Shown here: in pieces, positions 1-9,307 of the stretch
How positions within the stretch are numbered: position 1 is the stretch's first letter
Layout of the letters: each line of letters starts with the position of its first letter
Assembly: GCF_000224415.1 (NCBI RefSeq)
Contig: NZ_AFXQ01000011.1
Span: 1-64,000 of the forward strand
Source of the DNA: Citricoccus sp. CH26A
Lineage (GTDB): Bacteria; Actinomycetota; Actinomycetes; Actinomycetales; Micrococcaceae
Reading direction: 5' to 3'
Length of the DNA stretch: 64,000 bases
Translations under genes and position numbers: made by a program
Notes under the pieces: model-generated
The model's input: the letters and a program-made list of their open reading frames with translations, nothing else
Databases searched by the model: none
What the model was told of the DNA's origin: nothing

Positions 1-85
1 GGATGATCCGCTGGCGCGCGGTCAGCGTCCGGGGGGCAGGGGCGGGCTGGGAGTCCGGTTCTGGTCGGGGAGTCCGGGAGGCCAT
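1..85 (-). CDS. lexA: LexA repressor, N-terminal fragment (runs off the window)
   Basis: Only the first 28 codons are present. The reverse strand reads from ATG at 85 through a short proline-rich leader into LTARQRII, the conserved start of the LexA winged-helix domain. LexA represses SOS genes and cleaves itself when RecA is activated by DNA damage; its DNA-binding and protease regions lie outside the window. The divergent neighbour is a LysM protein and the intergenic region carries SOS-box-like sites, the arrangement known for lexA with divS (Corynebacterium) or Rv2719c/chiZ (Mycobacterium). The call rests on this motif plus context. Confidence 0.85.
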   Translation of the reverse strand, partial: MASRTPRPEPDSQPAPAPRTLTARQRII

Positions 86-200
86 TCGAAGATCCGTTCT
101 TAGCGTGTCCGTGGTGCCGGTTGTGATGTCTCGTGGTTGTCCCGCGGGGAGTTGACGGGCCGTCACGTGCCTCCGAGGCTACCGGAGGGGCCGTGCGGAT

Positions 201-216
201 TCAAAGATATGTTCGA
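201..216. promoter_or_regulatory. SOS box (LexA operator) 1
   Basis: TCAAAGATATGTTCGA matches the actinobacterial SOS consensus TCGAACN4GTTCGA except in two positions of the left half. It lies about 115 nt from the lexA start and could serve lexA autoregulation. A further degenerate half-site (TCGAAT, from 213) overlaps its right end. Confidence 0.6.
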
Positions 217-267
217 ATAATGTTTGGCGTGTTTCGAACAGGCGTGCTAGACAAGAGGACGAACGGA

Positions 268-283
268 TAGAACACACGTTCGA
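268..283. promoter_or_regulatory. SOS box (LexA operator) 2
   Basis: TAGAACACACGTTCGA differs from TCGAACN4GTTCGA at one position. It lies 36 nt before the LysM gene start at 320, where bound LexA would block that promoter. Its location and quality support SOS control of the LysM gene. Confidence 0.75.
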
Positions 284-319
284 ACAGCCCGGTCACGCCG
301 GGCGGAGAGGTTGAAGAGC

Positions 320-679
320 ATGAGCACTGCAGCATCGGTCATGACCCGCACCGCCGGCTCGGCCGGATTCCACCTGAACCGTCGCGGCCGTTTCCTCTTC
401 GTCGGACTCCCGGTCCTCGTCCTGGCCGCGCTGGCTGCCGCGGTCGCCGTGTTCCTGGGCGCCCATGCCGTGGCCCCGGCCGCAGCATCGCCGGAGCGCC
501 CCGTGGTCGCCCCGATCGAGTCCGTCACCGTGGACTACGGTGACACCCTGTGGTCCGTGGCCGGCCAGGTGGCCCCGGACGCCCCGCGCAATCAGACCAT
601 CCTGCGGATCGGCGAGCTCAATGACCTGACCGGTTCCGAGCTGCAGCCGGGGCAGGTCCTCTTCGTCCCCCGGGGTTGA
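320..679 (+). CDS. LysM-domain membrane protein, SOS cell-division inhibitor type (DivS/ChiZ-like)
   Basis: A 119-residue protein: basic N-terminus, one membrane helix (about 26-48), an Ala/Pro-rich linker, then a single LysM domain (about 69-117: VDYGDTLW at its start, QPGQVLFVP at its end) that would bind peptidoglycan outside the membrane. ATG at 320 is chosen because GGAGAGG (304-310) sits 9 nt before it; an in-frame TTG at 311 abuts that site. Divergence from lexA and the SOS box at 268-283 match DivS of Corynebacterium glutamicum and Rv2719c of M. tuberculosis, which restrain division after DNA damage. Function is by family and position. Confidence 0.8.
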   Translation: MSTAASVMTRTAGSAGFHLNRRGRFLFVGLPVLVLAALAAAVAVFLGAHAVAPAAASPERPVVAPIESVTVDYGDTLWSVAGQVAPDAPRNQTILRIGELNDLTGSELQPGQVLFVPRG

Positions 680-815
680 CGCGGGCACCACCGGAACCGC
701 CACGGCCTCGGCCGGCCCGACGCCCGGTTCGAGACGCGTCAGAGGGGACCGTGGCGTGCCATGCACGGACGTCACCAGGGCTCGGCGAGCAGTTTGAGCG
801 CCTAGGCTGTCTCGG

Positions 816-1955
816 GTGAGTGATGAGGATGCGATCTCGAGTCCGGAGGCCCTGGCCGCCCTGCCGTTGCGTGAGAACCTGCGGGGCCTGAGCCCCTACG
901 GCGCGCCCCAGCTGGACGTGGCGGTGGCGCTGAACACGAATGAGAACACCCATCCGGTCCCGGACGAGGTGGTCGCCGCCATCGCGGAGTCCGTGGCCGC
1001 TGCCGCCGTGACGCTCAACCGCTACCCGGACCGTGAGTTCACCGAGCTGCGCAAGCGCCTGGCCGAGTACCTGGGGCACGGACTGTCCGCGGCGAACCTG
1101 TGGGCCGCGAACGGCTCCAACGAGATCCTGCAGCAACTGCTGCAGGCCTTCGGTGGGCCCGGGCGCACCGTGATGAGCTTCCCGCCCACCTACTCGATGT
1201 ACCCGCTGCTGGCCGCCGGCACGGACACCCGGTACGTGGCCGGTGTCCGGGGGGAGGACTTCTCCCTGACGGCCGCCTCCGCGGCGGCCCAGGTCACCGA
1301 GCACCGGCCGGACGTGGTCCTGTTGTGCTCCCCGAACAACCCGACCGGCACCGCACTGGGGCTGGACGTCGTGCAGGCCGTCTATGACGCCGCCGAGGCC
1401 TACGGGGGAATGGTGGTCGTGGACGAGGCCTATGCCGAGTTCGCGCTCGCCGGCACGCGTTCCGCGCTCACCCTGTTGCCGGGCCGTCCGCGCCTGGTGG
1501 TCTCCCGGACCATGTCAAAGGCCTTCGCGCTGGCCGGTGCCCGCCTGGGCTACCTCGCCGCCGCCCCGGAGGTCACCGACGCCCTGCGCCTGGTGCGCCT
1601 GCCGTACCACCTCTCCGCGGTCTCCCAGGCCACGGCCAATGCCGCCCTGCAGCACTACGACGTCCTGCTCGAGAACGTCGAGGACATCAAGGCCCAGCGC
1701 GACCGGATCGTGGACGGGCTGCGCGATCTCGGTCTGGCACCGGCCGTCTCGGACTCCAACTTCGTGTTCTTCGGTGGACTGGCCGACTCCCACGCGGTGT
1801 GGCAGGGCCTGCTCGAGCGCGGGGTCCTGGTGCGCGACGTCGGGATCCCGCACCACCTGCGCGTCACCGCCGGGACCGAGGCGGAGACCACGGCGTTCCT
1901 CACCGCCCTGCGGGAGGTCCTGGCCGAGGCACCCGCCACGACGTCCGGCCAGTGA
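816..1955 (+). CDS. hisC: Histidinol-phosphate aminotransferase
   Basis: A class I/II PLP aminotransferase of 379 residues, normal length, converting imidazole acetol phosphate and glutamate to histidinol phosphate. Visible landmarks are [16 protein letters not shown] near residue 95, [17 protein letters not shown], and the PLP-lysine motif [14 protein letters not shown] near residue 235. The GTG start at 816 lies 7 nt after TAGGCT (803-808), which looks like a -10 box for a leaderless message. It heads the histidine genes hisC-hisB-hisH-priA. Confidence 0.95.
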   Translation: MSDEDAISSPEALAALPLRENLRGLSPYGAPQLDVAVALNTNENTHPVPDEVVAAIAESVAAAAVTLNRYPDREFTELRKRLAEYLGHGLSAANLWAANGSNEILQQLLQAFGGPGRTVMSFPPTYSMYPLLAAGTDTRYVAGVRGEDFSLTAASAAAQVTEHRPDVVLLCSPNNPTGTALGLDVVQAVYDAAEAYGGMVVVDEAYAEFALAGTRSALTLLPGRPRLVVSRTMSKAFALAGARLGYLAAAPEVTDALRLVRLPYHLSAVSQATANAALQHYDVLLENVEDIKAQRDRIVDGLRDLGLAPAVSDSNFVFFGGLADSHAVWQGLLERGVLVRDVGIPHHLRVTAGTEAETTAFLTALREVLAEAPATTSGQ

Positions 1956-2010
1956 CCGGCCCGGTAGACTGGACCACCGGATCCCCCCAACAGCAAGGAG
2001 CTGACAGAGC

Positions 2011-2628
2011 ATGGGCGCAGAGCTGATCTCCGGCCGGAAGGCGCGGATGCAGCGCACCACCAGCGAGTCCGACGTCTACGTCGAGATGGACCTGGATGGA
2101 ACCGGCACCTCCGAGATCTCCACCTCCGTGCCGTTCTACGACCACATGCTCACGGCGCTGTCCAAGCACTCGCAGATCGACCTGACGGTCCGCGCGACCG
2201 GGGACACCCACATCGACGTCCACCACACCGTCGAGGACGTGGCCATCACCCTCGGCGAGGTGCTCAGGACGGCGCTGGGGGACAAGAGGGGCATCCGCCG
2301 CTTCGGCGAGGCCTCGGTGCCGCTGGACGAGGCCCTGGCGCGCGCCGTCGTCGACGTCTCCGGCCGCCCGTACCTGGTGCACGAGGGCGAGCCCGAGGGC
2401 CAGCAGTACCACCTGATCGGCGGACACTTCACCGGGTCCATGACCCGGCACGTGTTCGAGTCGATCACCTACCACGCCTCGATCTGCCTGCACATGGACC
2501 TGGTTCGCGGCCGGGACCCGCACCACATCGTCGAGGCCCAGTTCAAGGCCTTCGCCCGCGCCCTGCGGGCCGCGGTCGAGGACGACCCCCGGGTCACCGG
2601 GGTGCCCTCCACCAAGGGTGCGCTCTGA
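2011..2628 (+). CDS. hisB: Imidazoleglycerol-phosphate dehydratase
   Basis: A monofunctional HisB of 205 residues that dehydrates imidazoleglycerol phosphate to imidazole acetol phosphate. The duplicated metal-binding signature is clear: [10 protein letters not shown] near residue 70 and [17 protein letters not shown] near residue 172. AAGGAG lies before the ATG. A second promoter may exist upstream (TAGACT near 1973). The stop overlaps the start of hisH (TGATG), indicating translational coupling. There is no fused phosphatase; a HisN-type phosphatase is encoded at 43461-44279. Confidence 0.96.
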   Translation: MGAELISGRKARMQRTTSESDVYVEMDLDGTGTSEISTSVPFYDHMLTALSKHSQIDLTVRATGDTHIDVHHTVEDVAITLGEVLRTALGDKRGIRRFGEASVPLDEALARAVVDVSGRPYLVHEGEPEGQQYHLIGGHFTGSMTRHVFESITYHASICLHMDLVRGRDPHHIVEAQFKAFARALRAAVEDDPRVTGVPSTKGAL

Positions 2629-3281
2629 TGGCCGGTGTCACCGGCGCCGCCCGTCCCACCGTCGCCGTCCTGGACTACGGGTCCGGCAACACCCATTCCG
2701 CCGTGCGCGCCCTCCAGCGTGCCGGGGCGGATGCACGACTGACCGCGGATGCGGATGACGTGATGAACGCCGACGGGCTCGTGGTCCCCGGGGTGGGCGC
2801 CTTCCAGTCCGTCATGACCGCCCTCAAGGACCTCGGCGCGACCCGGTGGATCGGCCGGCGCGTGGCCGGTGGCCGGCCCGTGCTCGGCATCTGCGTGGGT
2901 CACCAGATCCTCTTCGACGCCGGCGTGGAGCACGGCGTGCGCACCGAGGGGATGGGGGAGTGGCCCGGCGTGGTCGAGGCCCTGCCGGCGCCGATCGTCC
3001 CCCACATGGGCTGGAACACGGTGCGCCCGGCAGAGGGCTCCGCACTGTTCCGGGGGATCGAGGACGAGCGCTTCTACTTCGTGCACTCCTACGGCGTCCT
3101 GAAGTGGGAGTTCGACCAGGCCCACGAGAAGATCGCCCCGCCCAGGGTGACCTGGGCGAACCACGGTGGGGACTTCATCGCCGCCGTGGAGAACGGCCCG
3201 CTCGCCGCCACCCAGTTCCACCCCGAGAAGTCCGGTGACGCCGGGATGCAGCTGTTGGCCAACTGGCTCGGAACCCTCTGA
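2628..3281 (+). CDS. hisH: Imidazole glycerol phosphate synthase, glutaminase subunit
   Basis: A class I glutamine amidotransferase of 217 residues that feeds ammonia to HisF. The nucleophile motif [11 protein letters not shown] is near residue 88 and the catalytic His-Glu pair is in FHPEKS near residue 197. LDYGSGN at the N-terminus is typical of HisH. It overlaps hisB upstream and the 52-residue gene downstream. HisF is not in the window. Confidence 0.95.
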   Translation: MAGVTGAARPTVAVLDYGSGNTHSAVRALQRAGADARLTADADDVMNADGLVVPGVGAFQSVMTALKDLGATRWIGRRVAGGRPVLGICVGHQILFDAGVEHGVRTEGMGEWPGVVEALPAPIVPHMGWNTVRPAEGSALFRGIEDERFYFVHSYGVLKWEFDQAHEKIAPPRVTWANHGGDFIAAVENGPLAATQFHPEKSGDAGMQLLANWLGTL

Positions 3282-3439
3282 TGCCCTTCTGGTCCACGCT
3301 GCTCATCGCCCTGGGCGGGCTGCTGATCGGCGGCGCCTGGTCGCTGCGCCAGCAGAAGGCGCCCGTGTGGCTGCAGGTCGGCTTCCTCGTGTGCGCCGTG
3401 CTGGCGATCGTCGCCGGCTTCGTCACCGCCTCGTCCTAG
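3281..3439 (+). CDS. Small two-helix membrane protein in the his operon
   Basis: A 52-residue protein starting at an ATG that overlaps the hisH stop (TGATG). It contains two hydrophobic helices (about residues 4-18 and 30-48) joined by a short basic segment with RQQK, so it should be an integral membrane protein. It belongs to no family I recognise. Its tight coupling to hisH and the clean frame in high-GC sequence support a real gene. A role in histidine synthesis is not implied by anything visible. Confidence 0.75.
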   Translation: MPFWSTLLIALGGLLIGGAWSLRQQKAPVWLQVGFLVCAVLAIVAGFVTASS

Positions 3440-3476
3440 ACCACACTCGTCCGATCGAACCGAGAGGAACCCCCTC

Positions 3477-4262
3477 ATGAGCCAGACCCCGCAGAGCGCA
3501 CCGGCGCTGGAACTGCTGCCCGCCGTCGACGTCCAGGACGGCCAGGCCGTGCGCCTCGTCCAGGGCGAGGCCGGCTCCGCCACCTCCTACGGCGACCCGC
3601 TCGAGGCCGCCCTGGCCTGGCAGAAGGCCGGCGCCGAGTGGATCCACCTGGTGGACCTGGATGCCGCCTTCGGCCGCGGGGACAACCGGGACGTGATGTC
3701 TCGCGTGGTGGACGAGCTCGGCGTGAAGGTCGAGCTCTCGGGCGGCATCCGGGACGACGCCTCGCTGGAGAACGCCCTGGCGATGGGTGCCACGCGCGTG
3801 AACCTCGGCACCGCGGCCCTGGAGGACCCGGAGTGGACCGCGCGGGTCATCGAGCGCTTCGGCGACCAGGTCGCCGTCGGGCTGGACGTGCGTGGCACCA
3901 CCCTGGCCGCCCGCGGCTGGACGAAGGACGGCGGTGACCTCTGGGAGGTGCTCGACCGCCTCGAGCAGGCCGGCTGCGCCCGCTACGTGGTCACGGACGT
4001 CACCAAGGACGGCACGCTGAAGGGCCCGAACACCGAGCTGCTGGCCGAGGTGTGCACCAAGACCCACAAGCCCGTGGTGGCCTCCGGCGGCATCTCCTCG
4101 CTGGAGGACGTCGCCGCGCTGTACGCCATGGTCGGCCGGGGCGTGGAGGGCGCCATCATGGGCAAGGCCCTGTACGCAGGCCGGTTCACCCTCGAGCAGG
4201 CCCTGCTCGTGTCCCGCGGCGTGAGCGTGGAGGACGCCGTGAAGCAGGCCCCCATCCAGTGA
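3477..4262 (+). CDS. priA: Phosphoribosyl isomerase A (HisA/TrpF dual isomerase)
   Basis: A TIM-barrel isomerase of 261 residues. The N-terminal [15 protein letters not shown] carries the catalytic aspartate, and the second aspartate is in [10 protein letters not shown] near residue 174. SGGI and ASGGIS are the two phosphate-binding loops. Actinobacteria usually lack a separate trpF and use PriA for both histidine and tryptophan synthesis; that dual role is inferred from lineage, not proved here. GAGAGGAA before ATG 3477 is the ribosome site. The downstream SseB gene begins inside its stop (GTGA). Confidence 0.93.
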   Translation: MSQTPQSAPALELLPAVDVQDGQAVRLVQGEAGSATSYGDPLEAALAWQKAGAEWIHLVDLDAAFGRGDNRDVMSRVVDELGVKVELSGGIRDDASLENALAMGATRVNLGTAALEDPEWTARVIERFGDQVAVGLDVRGTTLAARGWTKDGGDLWEVLDRLEQAGCARYVVTDVTKDGTLKGPNTELLAEVCTKTHKPVVASGGISSLEDVAALYAMVGRGVEGAIMGKALYAGRFTLEQALLVSRGVSVEDAVKQAPIQ

Positions 4263-5176
4263 CCGGTCAGGACGGGGAGCGCCACCTGCCCGGGCACATC
4301 GAGGCGGCCATCCGGCGCAACCTGGAGCGCCAGCACCGGGACGAGTCCGGCCGCCCGGCGGACTCCGCGGGCGTGGCCTGGGAGGGCCGGGACCTGGGCG
4401 GGGCCGGTATCGACGGCTCGGCCAACCCGTTGCATGCCTTCGACACCGACGACGGCACCGCGGACCCGGCCTGGGGCCCGGTCCTGGACCGATTGGCGGC
4501 CGGGGAGGCCGGTGAGGCCGAGGTCGTGGACGCCCTGTCCCGCATGCGGGTCTTCGCCGCCGTGCTGCCGACCGTGGCCGAGCACGACGACCACGGCGGG
4601 GACGGGCCGCACGGAGACAAGGAGGCGGACGTCGCGCTGGTGACGCTCAGGGCTCCCGACGGCCGGGCCGCCCTGCCGGTGTTCACCAATGTCCCGGCGC
4701 TGACCGCCTGGCACCCCGACGCGCGGCCGGTGGCGACCTGGATGCCGCGGGCCTGCCTGTCCGCCGTGGACGAGGGTGCCGAACTGGTGGTCGTGGACCC
4801 GGCAGCCGAGCGCACGTTCGTGGTGCGCCGCCCGGCCGTCTGGGCACTGGCCCGGCAGCAGGCCTGGATCCCGTCCTACCAGGACACCGAACTGGCCGAG
4901 GAACTGGCGTCCGTGGTGGACCTCGTACCCGGACTGGCGAGGATCGCGCTGACGCCCGGGGCCGGCGTGGCCTCCCGGACCGCCTCCGGTGCCGTGCTGC
5001 CCGGCGGGGGCTCCGGGCCGGAACTGCGACTGGTGGCCTACCCGGACCCCGCGCTGGCGGCCTCCGGCGACGAGGCCGCGCTGCGGCTGATGGCCGCCAC
5101 CCTGCAGCAGGTCCTCGGTGAGGTGCCGGCCCTGGCCGAACGGGCCGACTCCGTGGAGATCACGGTCAGCCGGTAG
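4259..5176 (+). CDS. SseB-family protein
   Basis: A 305-residue protein whose GTG start overlaps the priA stop by GTGA. The N-terminus [15 protein letters not shown] is followed by an acidic, low-complexity stretch and an SseB N-terminal-like domain (about residues 80-200: [36 protein letters not shown]). SseB-like proteins are common after priA in Micrococcaceae, but their role is not established. No signal peptide or membrane helix is seen. The end overlaps the convergent MarR gene by 11 bp. Confidence 0.75.
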   Translation: MTGQDGERHLPGHIEAAIRRNLERQHRDESGRPADSAGVAWEGRDLGGAGIDGSANPLHAFDTDDGTADPAWGPVLDRLAAGEAGEAEVVDALSRMRVFAAVLPTVAEHDDHGGDGPHGDKEADVALVTLRAPDGRAALPVFTNVPALTAWHPDARPVATWMPRACLSAVDEGAELVVVDPAAERTFVVRRPAVWALARQQAWIPSYQDTELAEELASVVDLVPGLARIALTPGAGVASRTASGAVLPGGGSGPELRLVAYPDPALAASGDEAALRLMAATLQQVLGEVPALAERADSVEITVSR

Positions 5177-5705
5177 TCCCGGGATCCTCCGGTGCCCGTT
5201 CGCCGTCCTCCAGGGCGCAGCCCAGCCGGGAGAAGACCCGCAGCAGGGTCTCGGTCTCCTGCTCGTCGAGCCGGTCCATGAACAGGTCCTTCACCTGGCG
5301 CGCGTGCAGGGTCGCTGCCTTGCGGAACAGGCTCCGGCCGGCGTCGGTGATCACGGCCTCCGAGCCACGGCCGTCCTCCACGCAGGCGCGGCGCTCCACG
5401 AGCCCGCGCTTCTCCAGGGTCTTGACCTGATAGGTCACCCGCGAGGGCGAGAACACCATCAGGCTGGCCAGCTCGCCCATGCGCAGGTGCCCGCCCGGGG
5501 CCTCGGTGAGCAGCAGCAACAGGTTGTAGTCGGCCAGGTGCAGGTCCACACCCGCCTTCAGGCTCCGCTCGAGCCGGTCCTGCAGCAGGGCGGTCGCCTC
5601 GAAGTAGGCGCGCCAGGCCTGACGGGGGGTGTCCGCCGGCCGCCGTCCCGGGACCGCGCTGCGGGACCAGGAGCCGGTGTCACTCTCCGCGGAGGAGCTG
5701 GTCAA
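5166..5705 (-). CDS. MarR-family transcriptional regulator
   Basis: A 179-residue regulator with a winged helix at about 75-135 (LAGGHLRMGELASLM-type recognition region, SRVTYQVKTLEKRGLVERRACVEDGRGSE wing). The start is a TTG at 5705, unusual but well supported: GGAGGTGAT, nearly the full anti-Shine-Dalgarno complement, ends 5 nt before it and no other start codon precedes the conserved region. The start lies inside the end of the FMN reductase gene (26-bp overlap), so it is the last gene of the operon monooxygenase-reductase-marR. It is a likely regulator of that operon. Confidence 0.85.
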   Translation of the reverse strand: MTSSSAESDTGSWSRSAVPGRRPADTPRQAWRAYFEATALLQDRLERSLKAGVDLHLADYNLLLLLTEAPGGHLRMGELASLMVFSPSRVTYQVKTLEKRGLVERRACVEDGRGSEAVITDAGRSLFRKAATLHARQVKDLFMDRLDEQETETLLRVFSRLGCALEDGERAPEDPGTTG

Positions 5706-6393
5706 AGGGGATCACCTCCAGGGGTGCGGGCGCACCGGAGGCCCGGCGCGGGCGGGCGGGGAGCCGGCCGAGCACCGAGGCCAGGTCCGCCCCGGCCGCG
5801 GCGATGCGGGTCTGCAACGGCGTGGTGCGGGTGGAGGCCTGGCCGCCCTCGACCTCGCCCCAGTCGTCCGAGGCGGCGAAGATCCCCGAGGAGAGCACCT
5901 TGGTGCGCAGGTAGCTGAACAGCGGGCGCATCGCCGTGTCGATCATCAGCGAATGCCGCGGCGTACCGCCGGACGCGCCGAGCAGCACCGGGACGTCCCG
6001 GACGGCGTCGTCCTCCACGAGGTCCCAGAAGGACTTGAACAGCCCCGAGTAACTGGCCTTGAAGGTGGGGGAGACGGCGATGATGCCGTCGGCCTGGGAC
6101 ACCTCGTCAAGGGCCGCCTGCAGCGCCTCGGACCGGGACGGGTTGACCATCGCCTCGGCGATGTCCGTGGCCAGCAGGCGCAGCTCCACCACGTGCACCT
6201 CGGGGACGATCCCCTCGGCGGAGAGGCGGTCCGAGGCGGCGGCGGCCAGCCGGTCGGCCAGCTGGCGGGACGACGACGGGTCGCCTAGCCCGCCGGAGAC
6301 CACCACCAGGTGCCGGGCCTGCGGGGTGAACGGATCGGTGTACTCGGGGGCGCCGAACGCCCCCGGGCCGCCGAGGTCCGGTAGCTCCTCCAC
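5680..6393 (-). CDS. NAD(P)H-dependent FMN reductase, CE1759 type
   Basis: A flavodoxin-fold reductase of 237 residues. HLVVVSGGLGDPSSSRQLADRL is the phosphate-binding start of the domain; VSPTFKASYSGLFKSFWDLV and LLGASGGTPRHSLMID are typical FMN-reductase segments. It would supply reduced FMN to the luciferase-like monooxygenase that ends 3 nt upstream. This pairing is recognised as the CE1758/CE1759 monooxygenase-reductase duo of actinobacteria. The start is GTG at 6393. It overlaps the following marR gene. Confidence 0.88.
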   Translation of the reverse strand: MEELPDLGGPGAFGAPEYTDPFTPQARHLVVVSGGLGDPSSSRQLADRLAAAASDRLSAEGIVPEVHVVELRLLATDIAEAMVNPSRSEALQAALDEVSQADGIIAVSPTFKASYSGLFKSFWDLVEDDAVRDVPVLLGASGGTPRHSLMIDTAMRPLFSYLRTKVLSSGIFAASDDWGEVEGGQASTRTTPLQTRIAAAGADLASVLGRLPARPRRASGAPAPLEVIPFDQLLRGE

Positions 6394-6396
6394 GGC

Positions 6397-7573
6397 TCAG
6401 GCCCCGGCCTTCTCGGAAGCCTGGGTCTTCTCGGCGCGCTCCTGGGCGTCCTTCCAGGCCTGCGAGCCCTCCGCGCCGCCGGGCACCGGGTCCTCGCCGC
6501 GCTCGTGGCGGGCCACCAGGAACTCGTGGGTGGGGGCCTCCGGGACGTCGGCGGGCTTCAGGGCGGCGAACTCCTTGCGCAGCACGGGCAGGACCTCCTC
6601 GCCGAACAGGTCGATCTGCTCCAGCACCACGTCCGTGGGCAGTCCGGCGTGGTCGATGAGGAACATCTGGCGCTGGTAGTCGCCCACCCAGTCCCGGAAG
6701 GACAGGGTGCGCTCGATGACCTGCTGTGGGGAGCCCACGGTCAGCGGGGTCATCCGGGTGAACTGCTCCAGGGACGGACCGTGGCCGTAGACCGGGGCGT
6801 TGTCGAAGTAGGGGCGGAACTCGTTGACGGCGTCCTGGGAGTTCTTGCGCATGAACGCCTGGCCGCCCAGGGCCACGTAGGCCTGTGTGCCTTGCCGTGG
6901 CCGTAGTACTCGTAGCGCTGGCGGTAGAGCTGCACCATCTGGATCACGTGCTCCTTGTTCCAGAAGATGTTGTTGTGGAAGAAGCCGTCACCGTAGTAGG
7001 CGGCCTGTTCGGCGATCTCGGCCGAGCGGATGGAACCGTGCCAGACGAAGGGCGCGACGCCGTCGAGGGGCCGGGGGTCAGGGTGAAGTCCTGCAGTGGG
7101 GTGCGGAAGCGGCCCTGCCAGTCCACGTTCTCCTCGTGCCACAGCCGGTGCAGCAGGTGGTAGTTCTCCACGGCCAGCGGGATGCCCTGGCGGATGTCCT
7201 TGCCGAACCAGGGGTAGACCGGTCCGGTGTTGCCGCGGCCCATGGTCAGGTCCACGCGGCCCTCGGCCAGGTGCTGGAGGTAGGAGTAGTCCTCGGCCAG
7301 GCGCACCGGGTCCATCGTGGTGATCAGGGTGGTCGCCGTGGACAGGATCAGCTTCTGGGTCTGGGCGGCCAGGAACGCCAGCAGGGTCGGCGGGTTGCCG
7401 GGGGCCACGAAGGGCGGGTTGTGGTGCTGGCCCGTGGCGAAGACCTCGAATCCGGCCTGCTCGGCGTGCTGGGCGATCCTGACGGTGTCCTTGATGCGCT
7501 GGTGTTCGGTGGGCGTGGTGCCGTTGGTCGGGTCGGTGGTGATGTCACCGATGGTGAAGACGCCGAACTGCAT
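6397..7573 (-). pseudogene. FMN-dependent luciferase-like monooxygenase (CE1758 type), two frameshifts
   Basis: Starting at ATG 7573, the reading frame (MQFGVFTIGDI, GQHHNPPF, AEGRVDLTMGRGNTGPVYPWFG) is clear to about 7077. It continues in a second frame (PLDGVAPFVWHGSIRSAEIAEQAAYYGDGF split here for length) to about 6888, then in a third (QAYVALGGQAFMRKNSQDAV) to the stop at 6397. Adding one C to the C5 run at 7073-7077 and one base near 6885-6888 restores about 392 residues, normal for the family. No other damage is visible, so a sequencing error is as likely as true loss. The enzyme would oxidise an unknown substrate using FMNH2 from the reductase downstream. Confidence 0.8.
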
Positions 7574-7618
7574 GGTTGCTCCTCGAGTGGTGTGCCGGTG
7601 CTCTGGTGGCCTGTCGCC

Positions 7619-7649
7619 AGAATAGTGCAAATTTGAATCACCTGTACAA
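7619..7649 (-). promoter_or_regulatory. Promoter of the monooxygenase operon with palindromic operator
   Basis: On the minus strand TTGTAC (7649-7644) and TATTCT (7624-7619) are a -35/-10 pair 19 bp apart. The spacer contains the palindrome CAAATTTG within TGCAAATTTGAA (7626-7637). An AT-rich palindrome between -35 and -10 in otherwise GC-rich DNA is the usual place for a MarR operator; the marR gene ends this operon. The assignment to that regulator is inference. Confidence 0.6.
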
Positions 7650-7822
7650 CCGTCCCCCGGGCAGGACTATTCCCGACGGCGGCCGGGCCCCGCAACGGAC
7701 CGGGTGCGCTCCGGGTGCACGACCGGCCGGGGCGGTCCGGGGCCACCGGCCCGTCCGGGACGGACCGCCGGGTGCTTCGACTGACCTGCGCGTTCGCCAC
7801 CCCACCCGGATAGCATGCTGAG

Positions 7823-9187
7823 GTGAACTTCGCCGCCTACGGACACCTGCTGCGGGACCAGCGCATCCGCCGCGTCCTCGGCGTCGGGTTCGTCGCCCGG
7901 TTCCCCAACGCCGCCCTGGGCATCATCCTCACCCTGCACGTGGCCGTGACCCTGGGGGAGGGGTACGGGGCGGCCGGGCTCGCCGTGGCGGCCATGACCC
8001 TCGGCATGGCCGTGGGCTCCCCGTGGCGCGGCCGGCTGGTGGACCGGCTCGGCCTGCGCCGGGCCCTGGTGCCGTCCGTGGTCTCCCTGGGGGTCATCTG
8101 GACCGCGGTGCCCTTCCTGCCCTTCGCCTGGCTGCTCGTGGGGGCCTTCCTCGGCGGCCTGTTCGCCGTGCCCGTGTTCTCCCTGGTGCGCCAGTCCATC
8201 GGCGTGCTGACGCACGGCGCGCGGCGCGAGACCGCCTTCGCCCTGGACTCGATCATCACCGAGACGATCTTCATGATCGGCCCCGCCGTCGGTGCCGTCG
8301 TCGCCACGGCCTGGTCCAGCGCCTGGGGGCTGGCCATCGTCGGGTGGTCCGCGACGCTCGCCGGGCTCTACCTGATGTGGTTCAACCCGCCCACTCGCTC
8401 CTCGCAGCTCGCCCGCCCCGGCAGCAGCGGGGAGTACACGGCCGAGGAGGACCTGCGCCGGGCGGTGGACGGCGCCGTCCACGGTGCCCCGGCCCACCTG
8501 GACCTGACCGCCACCGAGGTGTCCACGGGCGCCATCCCCGTCATCCGGGCGGAGGACCACCGGCCCGCCGCGGGGGCGGACACCGGCGTCCGCCCCCGCC
8601 CGTTCGCCCGCCTGAAGGCCTCGTTCGGCTGGCTCAGCGGCACCGCGCTCGCGGTCCTGGCGGTCTCGATGGGCTCGGGCATGCTGATGTCCGGCACCGA
8701 GGTGGCGATCGTCGCCGAGCTGGAGCGTTCCGGGCAGGCCGCCCAGGCCGGCGTCGTCATCGCGTTCTGGTGCGGTGCCTCCGCGGTGGGCGGCATCCTC
8801 TACGGCGCACTGGGCCGTCGACTCTCGCCGCTGTCGCTCCTGACCCTGTTCGCCCTGGGGACCTTGCCGATGGCCCTGGTGGACGGCGTCTGGGCCCTGG
8901 CGGTCATCTCCCTCATCGGGGGACTGTTCACGGCTCCGACGCTTGCGGCCGCCTCCGCCCTGATGGCGCACGTGGTCTCCGAGGACCGCCGCGGCGAGGC
9001 CATGGGCTACTACGGTTCGGCCATGACCGCCGGGGCCGCGCTGGGCGCCCCCACGGCCGGGGCGTTCATCGACGGCATCTCGGCCGAGGCGGGCTACGTG
9101 TTCGCCGCGGCCGTGGCGCTGCTCATGGTGGGACTGGCGGTCCTGGCACGGACGATGCTGCGACGGCGCCGCAGGGCCCGGGCCTGA
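7823..9187 (+). CDS. Major facilitator superfamily transporter
   Basis: A 454-residue membrane protein with two bundles of six helices. The loop after helix 2 reads GSPWRGRLVDRLGLRRAL, the MFS motif A region. A long hydrophilic central loop (about residues 190-270, RSSQLARPGSSGEYTAEEDL onward) separates the halves. GTG at 7823 follows TAGCAT (7811-7816) by 6 nt, a leaderless arrangement. The substrate cannot be told; drug-efflux-like MFS proteins of this shape are common. It has no operon partner. Confidence 0.88.
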   Translation: MNFAAYGHLLRDQRIRRVLGVGFVARFPNAALGIILTLHVAVTLGEGYGAAGLAVAAMTLGMAVGSPWRGRLVDRLGLRRALVPSVVSLGVIWTAVPFLPFAWLLVGAFLGGLFAVPVFSLVRQSIGVLTHGARRETAFALDSIITETIFMIGPAVGAVVATAWSSAWGLAIVGWSATLAGLYLMWFNPPTRSSQLARPGSSGEYTAEEDLRRAVDGAVHGAPAHLDLTATEVSTGAIPVIRAEDHRPAAGADTGVRPRPFARLKASFGWLSGTALAVLAVSMGSGMLMSGTEVAIVAELERSGQAAQAGVVIAFWCGASAVGGILYGALGRRLSPLSLLTLFALGTLPMALVDGVWALAVISLIGGLFTAPTLAAASALMAHVVSEDRRGEAMGYYGSAMTAGAALGAPTAGAFIDGISAEAGYVFAAAVALLMVGLAVLARTMLRRRRRARA

Positions 9188-9307
9188 GGGCTTCGGCGGG
9201 CCGGCTCGGCGGCAGGCCACCGAACGCCTCGCGGACGGCGAGGGCTGGACGGGCCGGGCGTCCAGGGGCCGTCCCGACTCGCGGTCCCCGGTGGTACGGT
9301 CGGCACC

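Noticed and set aside
213-237. A third SOS box between the two listed
   Set aside because: Only half-sites (TCGAAT, TTTCGA) are present and the partner halves do not match.
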